Shown: positions 12,799-26,077 of the stretch, one piece after another
Layout: each line of letters begins with the position of its first letter
Numbering within the stretch: the stretch's first letter is position 1
Assembly: GCA_037576195.1 (NCBI GenBank)
Contig: CM075102.1
Coordinates: 49,348,745-49,412,744, forward strand
Direction: 5' to 3'
Source: Phytoseiulus persimilis
Taxonomy: Eukaryota; Arthropoda; Arachnida; Mesostigmata; Phytoseiidae
DNA length: 64,000 nt
The notes under the pieces: generated by a model
Told to the model about the DNA's origin: nothing
Databases searched by the model: none
The model's input: the letters and a program-made list of their open reading frames with translations, nothing else
Program-made: the position numbers and the translations under genes

Positions 12799-13161
12799 TC
12801 ACTGCAGCTGATGCAATCGCGATAAGTCCAATCGGAGAGAACAAACAGAACTTTGAGTTCTGCCTGCGGCAGAAACATCCGACGGGACCGTTTTGTCGTA
12901 TGGACTCGAGAAGACAGAAATCTTAGGGCGATCATCGAATGCATGAATCTTGCCGGAGGCGGGATCGACGCCGGCCGTCTCCGCTGCTGTCGGCCAGTTA
13001 TGAACTCTGAAAATTAAGCAATCATTGACGCGGAGGCCTCGCCGCGCATCGATCATGTTCACCGTATCCAAACGTTGATCAAATACGAGCTCGGAGCCAC
13101 CGAAACCGACAATCGTCACTTCAAAAATCTGTTCCTGTTCGTCCGCTCTTCTTCTCGTCAT
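12799..13161 (-). CDS. Candidate exon, unrecognised
   Basis: Minus-strand frame with beta-strand-like, well balanced sequence: QIFEVTIVGFGGSELVFDQR, then RRGLRVNDCLIFRVHNW. The later part (residues about 70-120) is serine/arginine-rich and may be read-through into an intron. No family recognised and no joined exons established. It could belong to the same minus-strand gene as the membrane exon at 9.5-10.2 kb, but that is speculation. Confidence 0.3.
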   Translation of the reverse strand: MTRRRADEQEQIFEVTIVGFGGSELVFDQRLDTVNMIDARRGLRVNDCLIFRVHNWPTAAETAGVDPASGKIHAFDDRPKISVFSSPYDKTVPSDVSAAGRTQSSVCSLRLDLSRLHQLQ

Positions 13162-16100
13162 GACCCACTCATCAATTCCCGATCGATCAGAGCCCGGATC
13201 ATCGGCTCGCTTGAGGTTGAAATTTAATTCTGACTCTCGAAACGGAGTGTCCAGTCAAGAAGCCGTGTGGAGAAGCCGGGCTACGACTCGTCGCTCCGTC
13301 GGGGAACTTCGGGATATCGAGGAACTTTAGGACGGAGACATCACGTTTGAGGTGAATTACAGCACCGAAGCGAAGCTATCTTTAGTCCTCCAATGGTTAC
13401 GTGATGGATATCCAACAAGGTCGACGGAACATTCGGTGCTACGCACGTGCTCCGGAGCCCAGTTCGAGCTGGAGGTGAAGATCCGAGCTGAATTCCGTCC
13501 CCAGAAGAGGATCTCCCCGCCGATGATTAGGTCAGAATCCGCGTGCCGAACTCCCTCTTTCAGGCTCGAATGTCGACCGGGCGAGGGAAGGCACGACGAG
13601 CAAGTGAACGAGCAGCACACTTTTAAGCCTTGCTCCACTTCATGGATGGGTGGCAAACATATTGGGTTACATTATATCCCCTCGGCAGAGTGGAGATAGA
13701 CAAGAGCGAGGGGCTGAGTACACCAAGAGGAGCAGGAGGGGAGCTTTGCTCCTCGTTCTGCCGGCTTCGCTAACTCTCTCGTCCGCTCATTCTTACAACC
13801 ATACAGATATCACGTTCTGAACTCCATCGAAAGCAGCATCCGGGAAACTTTTCAAGTGCTTAGTTCCCCATCTTCGAGCTGGCGTTCTTAATGCCATCCA
13901 TTCCATACGATCGAGACTTCGTAATTTTCGAATGCTGACGGCAATTCTGACTTGCGGGTCCATCTCGGATCAATGCCTCCTCACAACGAGAGTCAGCCAG
14001 CGGTCGCTGGATTTTTGTTTTCGTTGGAAATTCGGCCAGGTGCACAGTGTGTTGCCCTTCCGGGCGGAAACGCTTGGAAAACTATCGCAGGAGAGACAAC
14101 TGAAGGTCAGCTTTGTCCTTGAACCCTCCCGGCTGTCGATCCAGGATAGTGTCACACTTTCGTGGATATTCGCTCAAAACTCTAAGCCGGACATCTTTAC
14201 TCAATCCGGTCTGGAGTCATGTGTTCGATTCCTCACCCGCTCGCTCGCTGAAGCATGTGGAAAGCGGCTCAGGTCACGAAGCTCTTGCGGGCTCAAAATC
14301 GCGCCGTGTTGTCAACCTCTTCTCACAGGGAACCTTCGTTCGAATGTTTCTCCGGCGGCCGAATCGGCAGGATGTTCTCCTTCTTCACGCTCCTGAGTCC
14401 GCTTCTGATCGAGCGAGTCACTGCCCGTTCGTAGTTAGCTCCTGCCCCTCTCTCCCAGGTTCGACGTCAGGTTTGTTTGCCGCAGTCGTGCGGTCAAAAG
14501 AAGCCGAGTGCGAGAGAGCTCGGTGCAAAGTAGGTTCTGAAAAACGTCGCTCTCCGGCAACTCTGCAAACCCTGTGTCAAGAAATGAGAAACTTTCGAAC
14601 CATCGCTTTATCGTAAGACGTCGGCCTAAGAGAACTTCCCTCTGATGACGAGGAGCGTTACCGGTTCGGGAATAAACGTTCCAGTGCCCGGTGCATGAGC
14701 ATCTACATGGAAGAGCACCGTCAGTTGAGAACTGAATTTGGCCGAGAGTAGTTGAAACAAAGTTGAATAGGGGCGCTTCACAGCTTTGCCCTGTGAACAA
14801 CGGTCGTGCTCTCATATTAAGAGAGTCGAAGACGAACTTGAGGTGTTCCGCGAGTGCGCAGCTGAGCAGAATTTTATGCAAATATCTGCTCAGCCCCGAC
14901 CTGCTGGTTGGCTGGCTGGCTGCCCCAGCAAATCGTCGCTGGCTGCTATGTTCGTGAGCCATAATTGAATATTCCATCTTATTTTCATCATTGCACACGC
15001 GGACAGTTCATCCTCCCACCGGCGCGGCTCGCGGGCAGAGAACTCGGTATTGAACAACAGGGTAAGTGGGAATTGTTTTTATGAGATTTCTGATCGTTAT
15101 GAACGAAGAGTTCTCGGACCGTCGCGTCCGGCGTTTTCGAGATTTCGGATACGGAGGGTGGGGACGGGGGAGAATATCGCGGCTCGTGGGGGTCGTGGCC
15201 CCGCAACGATGGAACGCTGAAAGCCACGCGTGTGGGGGAGGGGACGAGAGATTTGTGCTCATGTTTTCACGGAGGCAGTCGATTCCGTTTCTCGCGAGCA
15301 TTATCATCCGAGTCCCTCACGACGCAGGGCTCGCGGTACCCGTATCGTCATCCTTTTCCTCGCGGAAAAACGTCCTGATGGAACGAGATTGTGGGAACCA
15401 TGCTCAGCTCCAACTCTGCAAGTGAGATGAAAATGTTCTCCACAGACTCTCTCGCCTGCAGTGGTCGAGACAGATCACGTCACCAGCTTCTGACGCAATC
15501 TGCTCTCCGAACGCCCTCTGTGACCTACTCCGCATGCTGCCCTGATCGAGGCTCCGGCGGAATAAGCTCAAGCCTGAAAGCGCTCAAGAACACACGGTGA
15601 GGATACATTGCAGCGCTGAAAAGGCGAAACGCATCCAGCAGAGCACGAAGGCTTGTGCATTCTCGAATGCGCTCCGTCGACTCTCGACCTGACTCAAAGG
15701 ATTCATTCCCATGCCCATCGGCATTACACTGCAGAATACGGTCTCCTATCGAACGCTCGGAGCAGTCGCGAAAAGTAGGAAGTGTCTTTCGCTTCCGGAA
15801 GACTTGAACGTGCCATCGCTTCTACCTCCGGCGCATGAGGAGTTCCGGTGGCAGCCAACACTATCGCGCCGGTTACGGCATTGTCAGCGGACTTCGGGAG
15901 AAAGTTGACAAAGCTCCACAACCGAATGAGATTTGGGCGAAAACGATAAGTTTGGATCGACTTCACGAGGATCCAACGACGAGCCATGCCTCGGAGAGCT
16001 TTCCTCAGAATTCAGACATGAGCCTTCGAAGCCGAGGAATCACACGCTCAGTTCGACGGTTTCCAAATGGAGGTCGCGTCGAGTATGAGCCTGTCACGTA

Positions 16101-16621
16101 TCGAGCTATGGAGCACGGAAAACTGTAACAACTGTTCGACGGGGGCGGACAATTCATTTTCTTCGATCGAGCTATTGCAGCGACTTTCCCAAAGTGCAGC
16201 TCTTCAGTCTTCTTGAACTTTTTGTCGCGACAGCAACGTTGAATTAATTGTCTGCGAGGAGAAGTTCCGAACTTAGCAGCTCGATTTGATAGAATCGACT
16301 CGTTTCCAAGGAAGCGCGGGGAGCAGTGACTGCGTATCACTCCCGAGGGCGATTTCATGCGCGACTGACGATCGCTCGCCTTCTCGTTCCTCTTGAAACT
16401 CGGCCCAAACGAAGTCTTTTTGAATCGGGACGCGATCTCCAGCAGCTCGCAAGCTCCATTCCCTCGAGACGTGTGAACGTTTGCGAACAGAGGCTCATCT
16501 TGCCGCATCCGATGGATGCCAGAATTATGGAAAGCTCGCTTTTTTCCTGTTGGAGGCTATCAGCGCAGTGGAACGCAGTGACAGCCCAGTTGTGAATCAT
16601 GCGAGTGATACGAGGAGCTCA
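13162..16621. other. No supported gene
   Basis: Several medium-length frames are open on both strands (13352-13699, 13932-14396, 14435-14998), but none has a recognisable domain or consistent splice sites. A GGCT repeat lies near 14905-14922. Confidence 0.4.
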
Positions 16622-17051
16622 TCAAAACTCGAGCAGACGGCAGACTCGCGCGGCCATGGGAATGTGTTCCACGGCGAATTCAGTCTGCGAAACTTTCTTG
16701 ACAGCACCGAGAGGCGGAGGTGAGAGCAGCACTCCAGTGATTGTTCCATCAGTCTCCCGAATGGTCGGCCGCTCGTCGCCATCCGTCAGGCTGGAGAGAC
16801 TTGGAAGCGAGTTGTCGTCCTGCTCCAACAGGAGAACCGCCGAGCAGCGAGTCGAGCGGTTTGTCGCTCCTAATTAATCGAAGAAGACGAGCAGGAGAAC
16901 AAACGAAACGCAAGTGGGCAGTTACCGTGGTCAGATGAATTTCGTATAGCGGAAGGCTCCACCCTGCTTCGTCTGTCTCACTTCCTTTGTCCAGCATCAG
17001 CACGGAGATGATGACGATGGCAGCAGCGACCAGAATGACAACGACGACCAT
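16622..17051 (-). CDS. Candidate small signal-anchor membrane protein, 107 aa
   Basis: Two exons on the minus strand join in phase: 17051-16926 and 16819-16622. Exon 1 starts with ATG and encodes a hydrophobic anchor (MVVVVILVAAAIVIISVLML) then DKGSETDEAGWSLPLYEIHL. It ends at a GTAACT donor. Exon 2 follows a pyrimidine-rich acceptor (GGAGCAG) and encodes an acidic/serine segment (DDNSLPSLSSLTDGDERP) ending QTEFAVEHIPMAARVCRLLE before TGA. The frame upstream is open to 17153, so a longer N-terminus is possible. No family recognised. Confidence 0.4.
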
Positions 17052-18961
17052 CGTACGAACAGCAGGACGACAACGAAAAGGAGAACGACGAGAAGCATCA
17101 GCAGACGGGAGACGCACCACCGCGGGGACAGTGAACGAGCACGACACGAGCAACGATTATGTTAATATTTCATTTTAATGAACGTACGGCCCCCTTTGCC
17201 ATCGGGGCCCCGGGCACATCTCGGCTCGAGGGCAAGATGAATGGTCGCATAATACCACTGGCCGTCAGTTGTCGGTTCGTCTGTGGCGGCCTGTTGGCCC
17301 AACTGTCCTCCGGGTCGCTTCGGAACAGCTTGCTCCGTTAAGTAATGCTCTCCTGCCTTGGGAGACTTGTGCTACACGTTCTTCGATATCCATTTGATCC
17401 ACAAACTTCTCACGGCACAAGCATCTGCGGTTTGGAGTTTGCCAAATCAGAGTTCCAGGGATCCAGCAAGGGAGAGAGGGAGAACGTACAGAATCACATG
17501 AGTTCGTGAAAGCATTCTGACCGACAATAGAGAGACGACCTTGATTCCAACTCTGGGCTCAGATCGGGAGCGATCCGCCGAACGGACAATTTCGAATATT
17601 TGTGTAGTGACAATTGACTCTAGGAATTTCCGAGCCGTGTGTCTGCACTCACACGGCCGCCAAGTGCAGGAGGAAATCTGCTTTTCTTTTTCTCGCACCT
17701 CTGCAGGGCGTTTTCTGCCGTCATTCCGAATCACAGCTCTAGATCTTTGTCTGAGCATAAGAGCCTGCGGACACTGTTGTATCCAGCAGATCTGAGGCTC
17801 AGGCTGTGAGGATTCGACTCTGAGTTGCGAGAGCTCAAAAAGGACCAAGCTTTAGGTTCCGAAGTACCTGGCTGATTCAAATGTCAGAAATAATCCCGCG
17901 TTACAGTTCGGAATCATGTTCTGCTGAACGAGTCAGCCACACGGCCGCTGCGGTTGATTCGCAGCAGAGTGCCACATTTAAACGAATCTGCTTGTCGATG
18001 ATCTCAGATGATTCGCTTCTGGATTACTCCTGGCACTGAGCACTCATCGCTGACGTCGAGCTCGGGAATAACGAGGAGATGATCCCGCTACGGAGGACGT
18101 TCTGTCAGGACAGAACAGGGATATTTCTCCTTACCTCCCTGATATCCGTTCCTTGTTGCATCATGCACGAGGTGAGCATGTGTACTCTGTTTGGTGCAGA
18201 AGCTCCCCCCTTTCTTTTCAGTTGGACGTTAAGAAGAGGATTCCCTCCGTTTCTTCCTCCTTAACTCTTCTCACACGATTGCATCCAATCACGGATGAAA
18301 GGTCGCCCTAGCGGTTCTTGTCAAAACTCGGAGAACTCCAAGCGCCGTCATTTGACGGAAAGCCGTGTCCGATTGAACTCGAAACGATTCGCTCAGCCTG
18401 TCGATAACGAAGAGCGTGGCCTGAGGCATTCGTCAGAGGGCGATCGTTCACTTGTTACCATTTGCAGGGTTCCCGATGATGATGACACGTGCGGCTTCAA
18501 CTTCCAGGTCATGCCAGAACAGGTGTCAGATATTTAAGCGCAAATCCCGTAGGAGAAAACCCACATTGGACTCGTTCACGACGGTTTCCGAATTAGAACT
18601 TGCCGAGCGTGGCCAGACAAGGGGCGGAAAGCTCAAAGTCGGTTCGGAACGACATCTATATCAACATCTTAGAAACGGGAGCCAATTGTTCAGGTGGCCA
18701 ATCGAATTTCTGCTCTATACAAAATGTCGTTGAGTCGGGAATTTCGAGCGATGATTCCGAGTTTCCATCCTCGAGCGCTCTAGATTCGAGCCCACCTATC
18801 CAGACTATGTAGCAACGAAGATGTCAGGGAATATGAAGATATTCGAGGGATCTTCCCTCGAGTTGCATGATTTCCGGAAGCAGATCCGGATCACCGAATC
18901 GACGTAAGGTGAACTCGACGCTCCCGTTTGCAGAAAAGAAATGCCTCCATCGAGGCCTTAA

Positions 18962-18981
18962 CTCTCTCTCTCTCTCTCTCC
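18962..18981. repeat. (CT)n microsatellite
   Basis: Ten perfect CT units. Confidence 0.85.
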
Positions 18982-21900
18982 CTACGGAAGCACTGACGCT
19001 CATTATCAGCTGGAGTAACGAAGTTGGAGAACTACAGACGCGCCAGTACTCTTCCGGTAGCCCGAAATGAGTAGCGGTAACCGCTGCGAACCCGTCGCGT
19101 CCAGTCAATCTCTGGTCTCAGCGAGTTTCAAACTGCGCAAACAAGTATTGATCATAGCGATTTGGCTGGCCGAGGTTTCAAACCTATCAGCAGTTCATCA
19201 TGCGAAAAGCCTCTTAGGGGCTCTAGGGTGAACTTTCGACCGGAGCGAATGGTTGACCCCAGCTGATTATCCTCCCAGATCGCGTTTCTAAACTCCACCA
19301 TGCCTCCCCAAGGAGCCGTCTCCGAGTACAACGTTCTTCCGCGAGAAAAATCGAAGCAGATTCTCCATTCTGGGCTGCGCAAAGTTTTCTCGTGGGCGAT
19401 ACCGTGGACCGGATGGAAACTCGAAGCCGGGCGGGATCGGTCGCCGGAACGGCTGCGTGTTCTCCGTGGAGCACTGCAGATCTCCGGGAAGAATACGTGG
19501 CATTTTGTGTGGCTTTGTCCGGGTCCGTTGCATGATACGCGAATGCACGAGCTCCGGGATGGCGTAGGTTATTCGGATACGGCAACACGGTATGCGTGTG
19601 CCGTTGGCTGCGTAGGTCGTCGTGCTACTCTCCGTCGTGACCGAGCTGAGTCGGAAGGAGTCGAGTCGAGTCTCGACTCTTTCCCCGAGTCAGCTCAGGA
19701 GTGAGGAGTCGTCGTCGTCATCGTCGTCGCGGTCGAGCAATGGGAGGCGGCGACTGCGGATAGGCGGGGCTGTAACCACGTGACTCGATTCGAAGCGAGT
19801 GAATTCACCAGCCAAGTGAGGAGCGCAACCGAACGAAGGAGGAGGACGGGGATCAGCCAAAAAATCAGCCTAGATAGGTCCTGACGACCGCCGAGAGAGG
19901 CTCTCCGAGCCACGGGAAGATACTCACTCTTCAGGAAAATACCTCTGTCGTACGATTCTTCGCTCCGTGTACTCTGTCGCCTCCGTAGAGGCCGAACTGC
20001 TAGCTGCGCTTCCTCGCCTGTTCGACCGCCGCCTGAGCTCTTGCCATGACCTCACTTCAAAACTGACTTCGAACTCCGAACGAAGTAGCCGCCGCCGCCC
20101 GTCCTGAAATGAGAACTGACTTCTGATTCGGCTCGACTCTGCCCAGCCTGGCGCTTGACTTCCAGCCCAACCGCTCTTCGGCCACCTTGCGATGGCCTTG
20201 TTCGCGGCATAGGACGAAATATCAGGCTTAAATTGTTGCTTTTGTGAACCTCTGCGACTCACAGTGAAGATTCTTCCATCTCTCGGCGCACTCCAAACAA
20301 CAAGGGAACCTCGTCTCCGACATCATGGATATTGCGGCACCTAAAGTGCCAACTCCAAATGAGGTTAGTGGAAGTGGAGACGGATTATTTTCGTCCGTTT
20401 CTGGCTACTCCTTTGCTTGGAGCTTGAGAGAACTCGCTCGCCGGAGCGAGACTCTCTGTGACTATATTGTCCGTACTCACCCTTCTCGCGAATGGCCTGT
20501 TTGTTGGAGTTCCTCGTGCGCCTGATGCGGCAATGTCAAAGCTAACGCATGCGCTCAATTCACATGGTCATGCTGAGTCCGAAGCTGTGCTCGGCACAGA
20601 CGAAGAACGAGCCCTGGGTCCGAGTCCTGCAGCAGCGACCCGCGATTCCCGTCGGAGCATTGACGGAATACGTCGGTACCGCCCCACGGTCACGGAGAAC
20701 AGCGGGTGGCTTTGCTGACGTGTGGAAGAGTCCGGGAGATCATACAGTGGGAGAAATCTCCATTCTAACCGCAACTGCGAGTTTGAGAGCTGATGGGATT
20801 TCCTCGAATGAGGCTCGATCGACATTATTCGTTTTTTGCAAGTATCAACTTCCTTGTGACTAAAATGCTGGCATGGTCGCTTCTTAAGCGTCCGGTGGAA
20901 TCGGTGCAAAGCGACGAGAGGTATCGCTTTCGCTCGTTTTGTAATCCCGCGAGCAGTGGCATCGACCCCGAGGACTGAGAAACCTGGCTCAGATATCCCG
21001 TCCTCAGGCTTCTTGTGGGTGGAAATATGTTGGTAATATACCGAGAACAACAGTTCTCCGTTTTTCTTACTTGATCGACCTCGGTGACTCCTCACTCCAA
21101 TGCAAACTGTCGTTGGAAGGAAATATCCGACCGATTCTCTCATTTCGCCTGTTCTCAGAAGTCATCTATCTAGGAGCGAATCCAGTGATGAAGAGAGACT
21201 GGCCGTTAGCTGAACGAATGAATAAATGACTACCAGGTTCCTTGTTCACTAACTCCCTACATTAATTCCAGTCGTTTCGATGGCCTTGGGCGAAAAATGC
21301 CGGACAGACTCTTCTAGCAAAATGTGATTCGACGATGGAAAAGCGTGAGTAATCTTGACTTTTTCCTTCGCTAGACTCAGGTAGATAGGAAGTCTCGCTT
21401 TGATGAAGCCAACGAAACCATTCGTGGCTCCGTTGAAGAAAATGGCGACTCTTCAGTTCGTCTTGGAACTTGTCTCTGAGTTCAGCATCCTCGGTACATG
21501 TAACTACGAAACTTCTCAGAACGGGTTCCTGCGGGTACTCGATGCGGAACCTCCAGGCTCATCGCCCAAGAAGGGGTGACCGGGATCCCAGCTCAAGTCC
21601 GGGTAACTCCTGGCTATGTTCCAGGAGTGGAAATGGGGAAGACGGTTCGGATGTAGAGGCGATCCAAATGTAACAGAGCTATTCAAGCCATATCGGGCGT
21701 TTTCTAACGCCTTCGCCCTGTATTCCCGAGCGATGCCACTCCGAGATGGAGCGGAACTTCCATTGGGCTCTTCTTGAGGTAGGGTGAGCTTCCTCAGCGT
21801 CGGAAAGTGTTACCGGAGTCGTCCATCCCGATTGAGGAAGCCTTGAGGGTGAAGAAACCGTTTTCTGGACGAATCTCTCATTGCGAATGTATCTCGGACG

Positions 21901-22018
21901 GCTAGGATCATATATTAGCATTGAGTGGGACCCCCATAAACTTCGTTCGATGATAGAATTCACGCGTTGGATTCCTCTAACGAAAGCTCATGGCCCCAAG
22001 CCGCCAGGGAGAGCTGAA

Positions 22019-22050
22019 CCAACCAACCAACTAGCCAGCCAGCCAGCCAG
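22019..22050. repeat. Tetranucleotide array AACC then AGCC
   Basis: Imperfect tandem tetranucleotides, first AACC-type and then four AGCC-type units. Confidence 0.75.
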
Positions 22051-22611
22051 TGAGTTTGGCCGTGTGTGCCTGCATGCAGTCTTGTCTAACGCTGTGAGCT
22101 CGAGCGCCACCGATTGGCTCGTCCCTCACTCTTGGGACGGGCCTAAGCGCGCTGACTTCGTAGCTTCTCTCTATCTCGATCTCATTATGAGTGAACGAGG
22201 GAACGAATGAGTGCAGTCCGCTGTGAGCGCGCGCGAACCACTGCGACCGCCGTCAAGACTTTCGCTTTTGACCTGACACTGGCATCGGAGCTGTCGACGT
22301 GAACGGTGGGAGATCTCGACGACTGTAGTAGCCAGCGCATTGCCGAAGCAAAGCAAAGAACTCGACGGAAATTGTCAAGGTCCGTCCGCGGCAGTTGGCG
22401 AGGTTTGCGCCGACGTCAAACTCAGCGGCGCGTTCGTAGACGCTGCTCTCGGCGACGTCCACCCCTGGGTCGACGAACCGTCCTCCTTGTCAGATCTTGA
22501 TGGTCACCCGTGTCGTGTTGTCGCTCTCGGCCGATGATTGAAGCTGCCAGTCGGAGAAAATCTCAATTCCGACATCCGCCGGTAGTTGCTCCGTCCTGAC
22601 TGACTTCGTGT

Positions 22612-23470
22612 TCACTCAGTCATCCATCGTCTTTCGAACGCCAATGTCGCGATTCGTTTCACTGTGAGATCTGCGCAGTAGAACGGTGCGGTTGTTCGCG
22701 CACTATGATCTTCAACAAGAGTAGGAACGCCCTCTCCCTGCTTCATCTCAACTTCGAAAACTTCCGTAAGTTGATGCTTTCCTCGGGAGTTCCATTCTGT
22801 GATCGGGTCGTTCTGGTCGATGGTGTTTCCCATCGATCTGGTGACGTATCCGCTCCGTGTATCGACTACCGAACTGAGCGGGTAAACCATCAGCGGTGGT
22901 AGTCTGTGGGCGAAATCGAGCCCGAATCGAACCCTCATCAGACATCATGGAAGCCGAATCGCTCACGAAAGCCACGATCGAAGACTCAAGCCGAATAAGA
23001 GCGAGAGAAAGATTCTGTTGAGTTAATGGGTGCGCCCAGATTCGATTAACATTTGACCCCGCGAAACGAAAGCTGTCGTCGACTCCCGAACTGAATAGGT
23101 GGCTGCAGGGTTAGCGGTTCGGTCGGATGGAGAAGTAGATGGGAGATCGATCCACCGATAGCCAACGAGGCGGAGAAACAGAAAGAGAAACCAGTGCGTA
23201 ACTAGATTCATAGACAACAGAAGACCCTCGATTGAACACATGTTGAGGCGATCAAAATCCGAGAACGGAAGTGCTCGTTAGCAACGTCATGTGAAATCGT
23301 ACGAAGCTCGATCAAATAACTTTCGCTCACCTCGCTCCTTGCTTTTCCCGTCTTATTTGAATCGTTGAATTTCGTATCCCGCTTGAAGATGATCCGGACG
23401 GCGTTCATGTTTGGAGAAATGTCCTTCCGCTCATCAAAAGTACAATTCCCTGTGGACTTCCAATCCAACT
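22612..23470 (-). CDS. Candidate exons of an unidentified minus-strand gene
   Basis: Two protein-like segments on the minus strand. One (about 23470-23335) reads TFDERKDISPNMNAVRIIF and ends at a good donor (GAG/GTGAGC). The other (about 22890-22612), after an acceptor-like CGCCCACAG, contains DTRSGYVTRSMGNTIDQN and QLTEVFEVEMKQGEGVP and ends with a stop at 22612. Their phases do not join directly, so a further exon between them is needed. No family recognised. Confidence 0.3.
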
Positions 23471-26077
23471 GCTAGCATTTGCCGTTCCTGTTCCCCTCCT
23501 CTGCCGAATACAATAGCGGCAGTATGGAACAGAAGCCACCTGGATCGCTCGGTCCTAATAGAGGGGAGATTCAATTCGAAAGAGCCCTCAAGGATGCGCT
23601 CCTGTCACTGCGGTCAGCTCGTAGAGAGCAGAACGCCAACTTTGTTGCTCTGTCTCAGCTTGCGGCTTCCCGTATCATGTTTTCACGGCGAAATGCGAAG
23701 CATGGGGTGGGGGGGGGGGGGGAGTCACGACGTTCGGTCTTAAATGGGATGTCGTGGGTGTTTCGTCGTTTGAGGCCGCGCTCGAGAGTAGTGGAGCTCC
23801 TGGCTGGCTTATTGCTCGTTCGGCTCGCTTAAAGAGAGTCCCAGAGAAGAGAAAGTACCCACCGAACGCTGTATGTTGATTCCAGTGTGCGGCGTCGTAC
23901 ATCTGGGGAGCAGCAGAGCATAGAAGAAAAACATCCAAACCTTGATTTAGCAGCATATGGCAGACGCTAGCGCGACTACAACTCGTGGTGAGAACCGCGG
24001 AGATACTTCTCACTAACGGAATCATGCTCATGGCTGATTTGTCCGAGGTGATGAGCTTTTGCCTTTCGAGCAGAGAGACTAGATCGGTAGGAGCAATAGT
24101 TTCTTTCCCCTCCCGCTCGTCGCTTACGTCATGGTCCAGCGTGAAAGATTCACTAATTCTGCCCTGTCCTGAAAGGAATGTCGCCAACAAATTCGTTTTG
24201 GAGAACGACTCTGTTTGTCGACATGTGGTCTCGAGTTTGACTTCGGGGAAAACACGTTCGTCGATGTTTACTCACATAGCGGAGTTGGAAGCGGTCGGTG
24301 AGTTGATTTGCGAATCCAGCCGAGAACTCACAGCCTCGTGCCGACTGGGTTTCCCCGTCAGTATTTTGTACAACCAAACGAGAAAGGCTGAGCTGCTCAA
24401 TGATTTTCGGCCGCAGGTAGGCGGGAAACGGATTTCGTGATCATGTTCGCGCTCGGGGAATCGGCTAAACCAAAGCCAGATGAGAGCCGAGCGGAGGTCC
24501 AAGCTCTCGTATGTCCGATGAGACGGTCATCATTGTTGATATAGTCATAGAATTTCTTGAGCCATCAAAATAGAGAAAATCAAAAAGAAAAAAAAACTTC
24601 GTAAGTTAAGGCGAACTCTGGTGGTCTTGTGAGAATTGTGCGTCGCCACTCACTCGCCCAGCAGGATCTCAGCTCGGGTTACTCGAAGATACGGAGCCTG
24701 AACTCGCGGGGAGCTCCAACAGTGTCGAAACAGTCGACTCGAGTGGTGTCAAATGTGCAACTGGGGCGGAGTAGCATGCTGAACGCAGCTTTGTCGTCCA
24801 CTGTGAAGTTAGGAGCATGTTTTGGCCAAACATTTTGTTGACAATGTGCTAATGTAAAATACATGGACGAACTGCAAAATGCACAACAAAATATCAAATT
24901 TCTCACGCGCTGCGGGAACGCGCAGCTCTTCGGTGTCCCGTTACATTTGAAGCTGGCTGGCTCTGTGGCCGCCTGACTGTTACAATTGCGAAGTTTCATT
25001 CGTCTCCCGAGACGACTCATTGTGTCTTCCTTCTCAACGCTGTCGCCGCCGTTTGCAGACCTTGATCACGGAGATCTCTGCTCGAGCACTCGTCGCGACC
25101 CTCAAACGGAAACCTAGCGTAATCCATTGGTTGCAACTCCCCTCATTGAAACATCAGGCTTCGCAGCATCTCCTCCAACTTCAACTCGGTCAGAAGGAAG
25201 CTCTCGCAGATTCGAATCGCTCTCGATGGAGAAGTTGGACTGCTGACTCCTTCCGCTCAGGCCATCAGTCTCGAAGCTCACTTTAACTTCCTTCAATGAT
25301 CAAATTCGGCGCCATGCCATGGTTGTCTCTTCTGCTTCCTTCAGCTCGTTCGCGAGTATTCAGAGAGCGAAGCCGGCTCTGAGCTTCTAGGGCTGAATTT
25401 TTCGCCAGGGAGCCATGGGTCGACTTTGAATATCTAATCAATATGTTATAGACGATTGGCTGGGAAAGCGAGCAGCTGGGCAGACCTTTGCCCGCTCCAG
25501 AGAGAAGCCCGGCCCTGGCACTCTGTGATAGCGTTCTCGACACTCAGAAAGATGTATGAGCACACACGAGAATTCGGCGGCGGCGAATCCGCTGTCGGTG
25601 GAGAAAACTTGTACCCCTGGGAAAGTTGTGCCGCGGAGCGAGGATCCCAGATGGGAGAATCGAAGGCGTGGGGATCACTATGAATCAAGCTTCAGAATTC
25701 GAATTATTCGGCGTTTGGAACAGCTCCGCCACAACTCGGGGCAACTCACAGAAAAGGGAGTGACTCATTCTGGACTCCCGATGGAACAGATCTCCAGCTT
25801 GGACTCTCCAAGCAGTCGCCTAGTGGGCTTCGGTTGGAAGATCGTTCGTTCTCCATCTGCACGCTGGATCCATGAGGTTTTGGTAATTCGGTCGACAAGA
25901 TTGAACCCGACCCCTGTTACGCGAGCCTTGATATCTAAAGTTGTTTGCTTCAGAGCTGTCTGATTCAAATCCAGCTATTTCTCTCGGTCACAGTGTACAC
26001 ACTAGCTCCTAGGTTCGGTAAAATATCGTACTTCGAGCGAAGGTAGAGCTCCCGTTCTAGTTCCGCAATGCCCATCG
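23471..26077. other. No resolved gene; both strands partly open
   Basis: Between 23.7 and 24.5 kb both strands carry long open frames in register, so strand cannot be decided by eye. A G-run lies at 23709-23722. The last few hundred bases before 26078 are the presumed promoter/5' leader of the dsf-like gene. Confidence 0.35.
23709..23722. repeat. Homopolymer run of 14 G
   Basis: G tract preceded by GGGGT. Confidence 0.9.

Larger units (their letters stand above)
17160..22611. other. No supported gene; simple repeats
   Basis: Long stretch with no frame I can defend. It contains a (CT)n run at 18962-18981 and an AACC/AGCC tetranucleotide array at about 22019-22050. It may be intergenic or long introns and untranslated parts of flanking genes. 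Confidence 0.4.
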
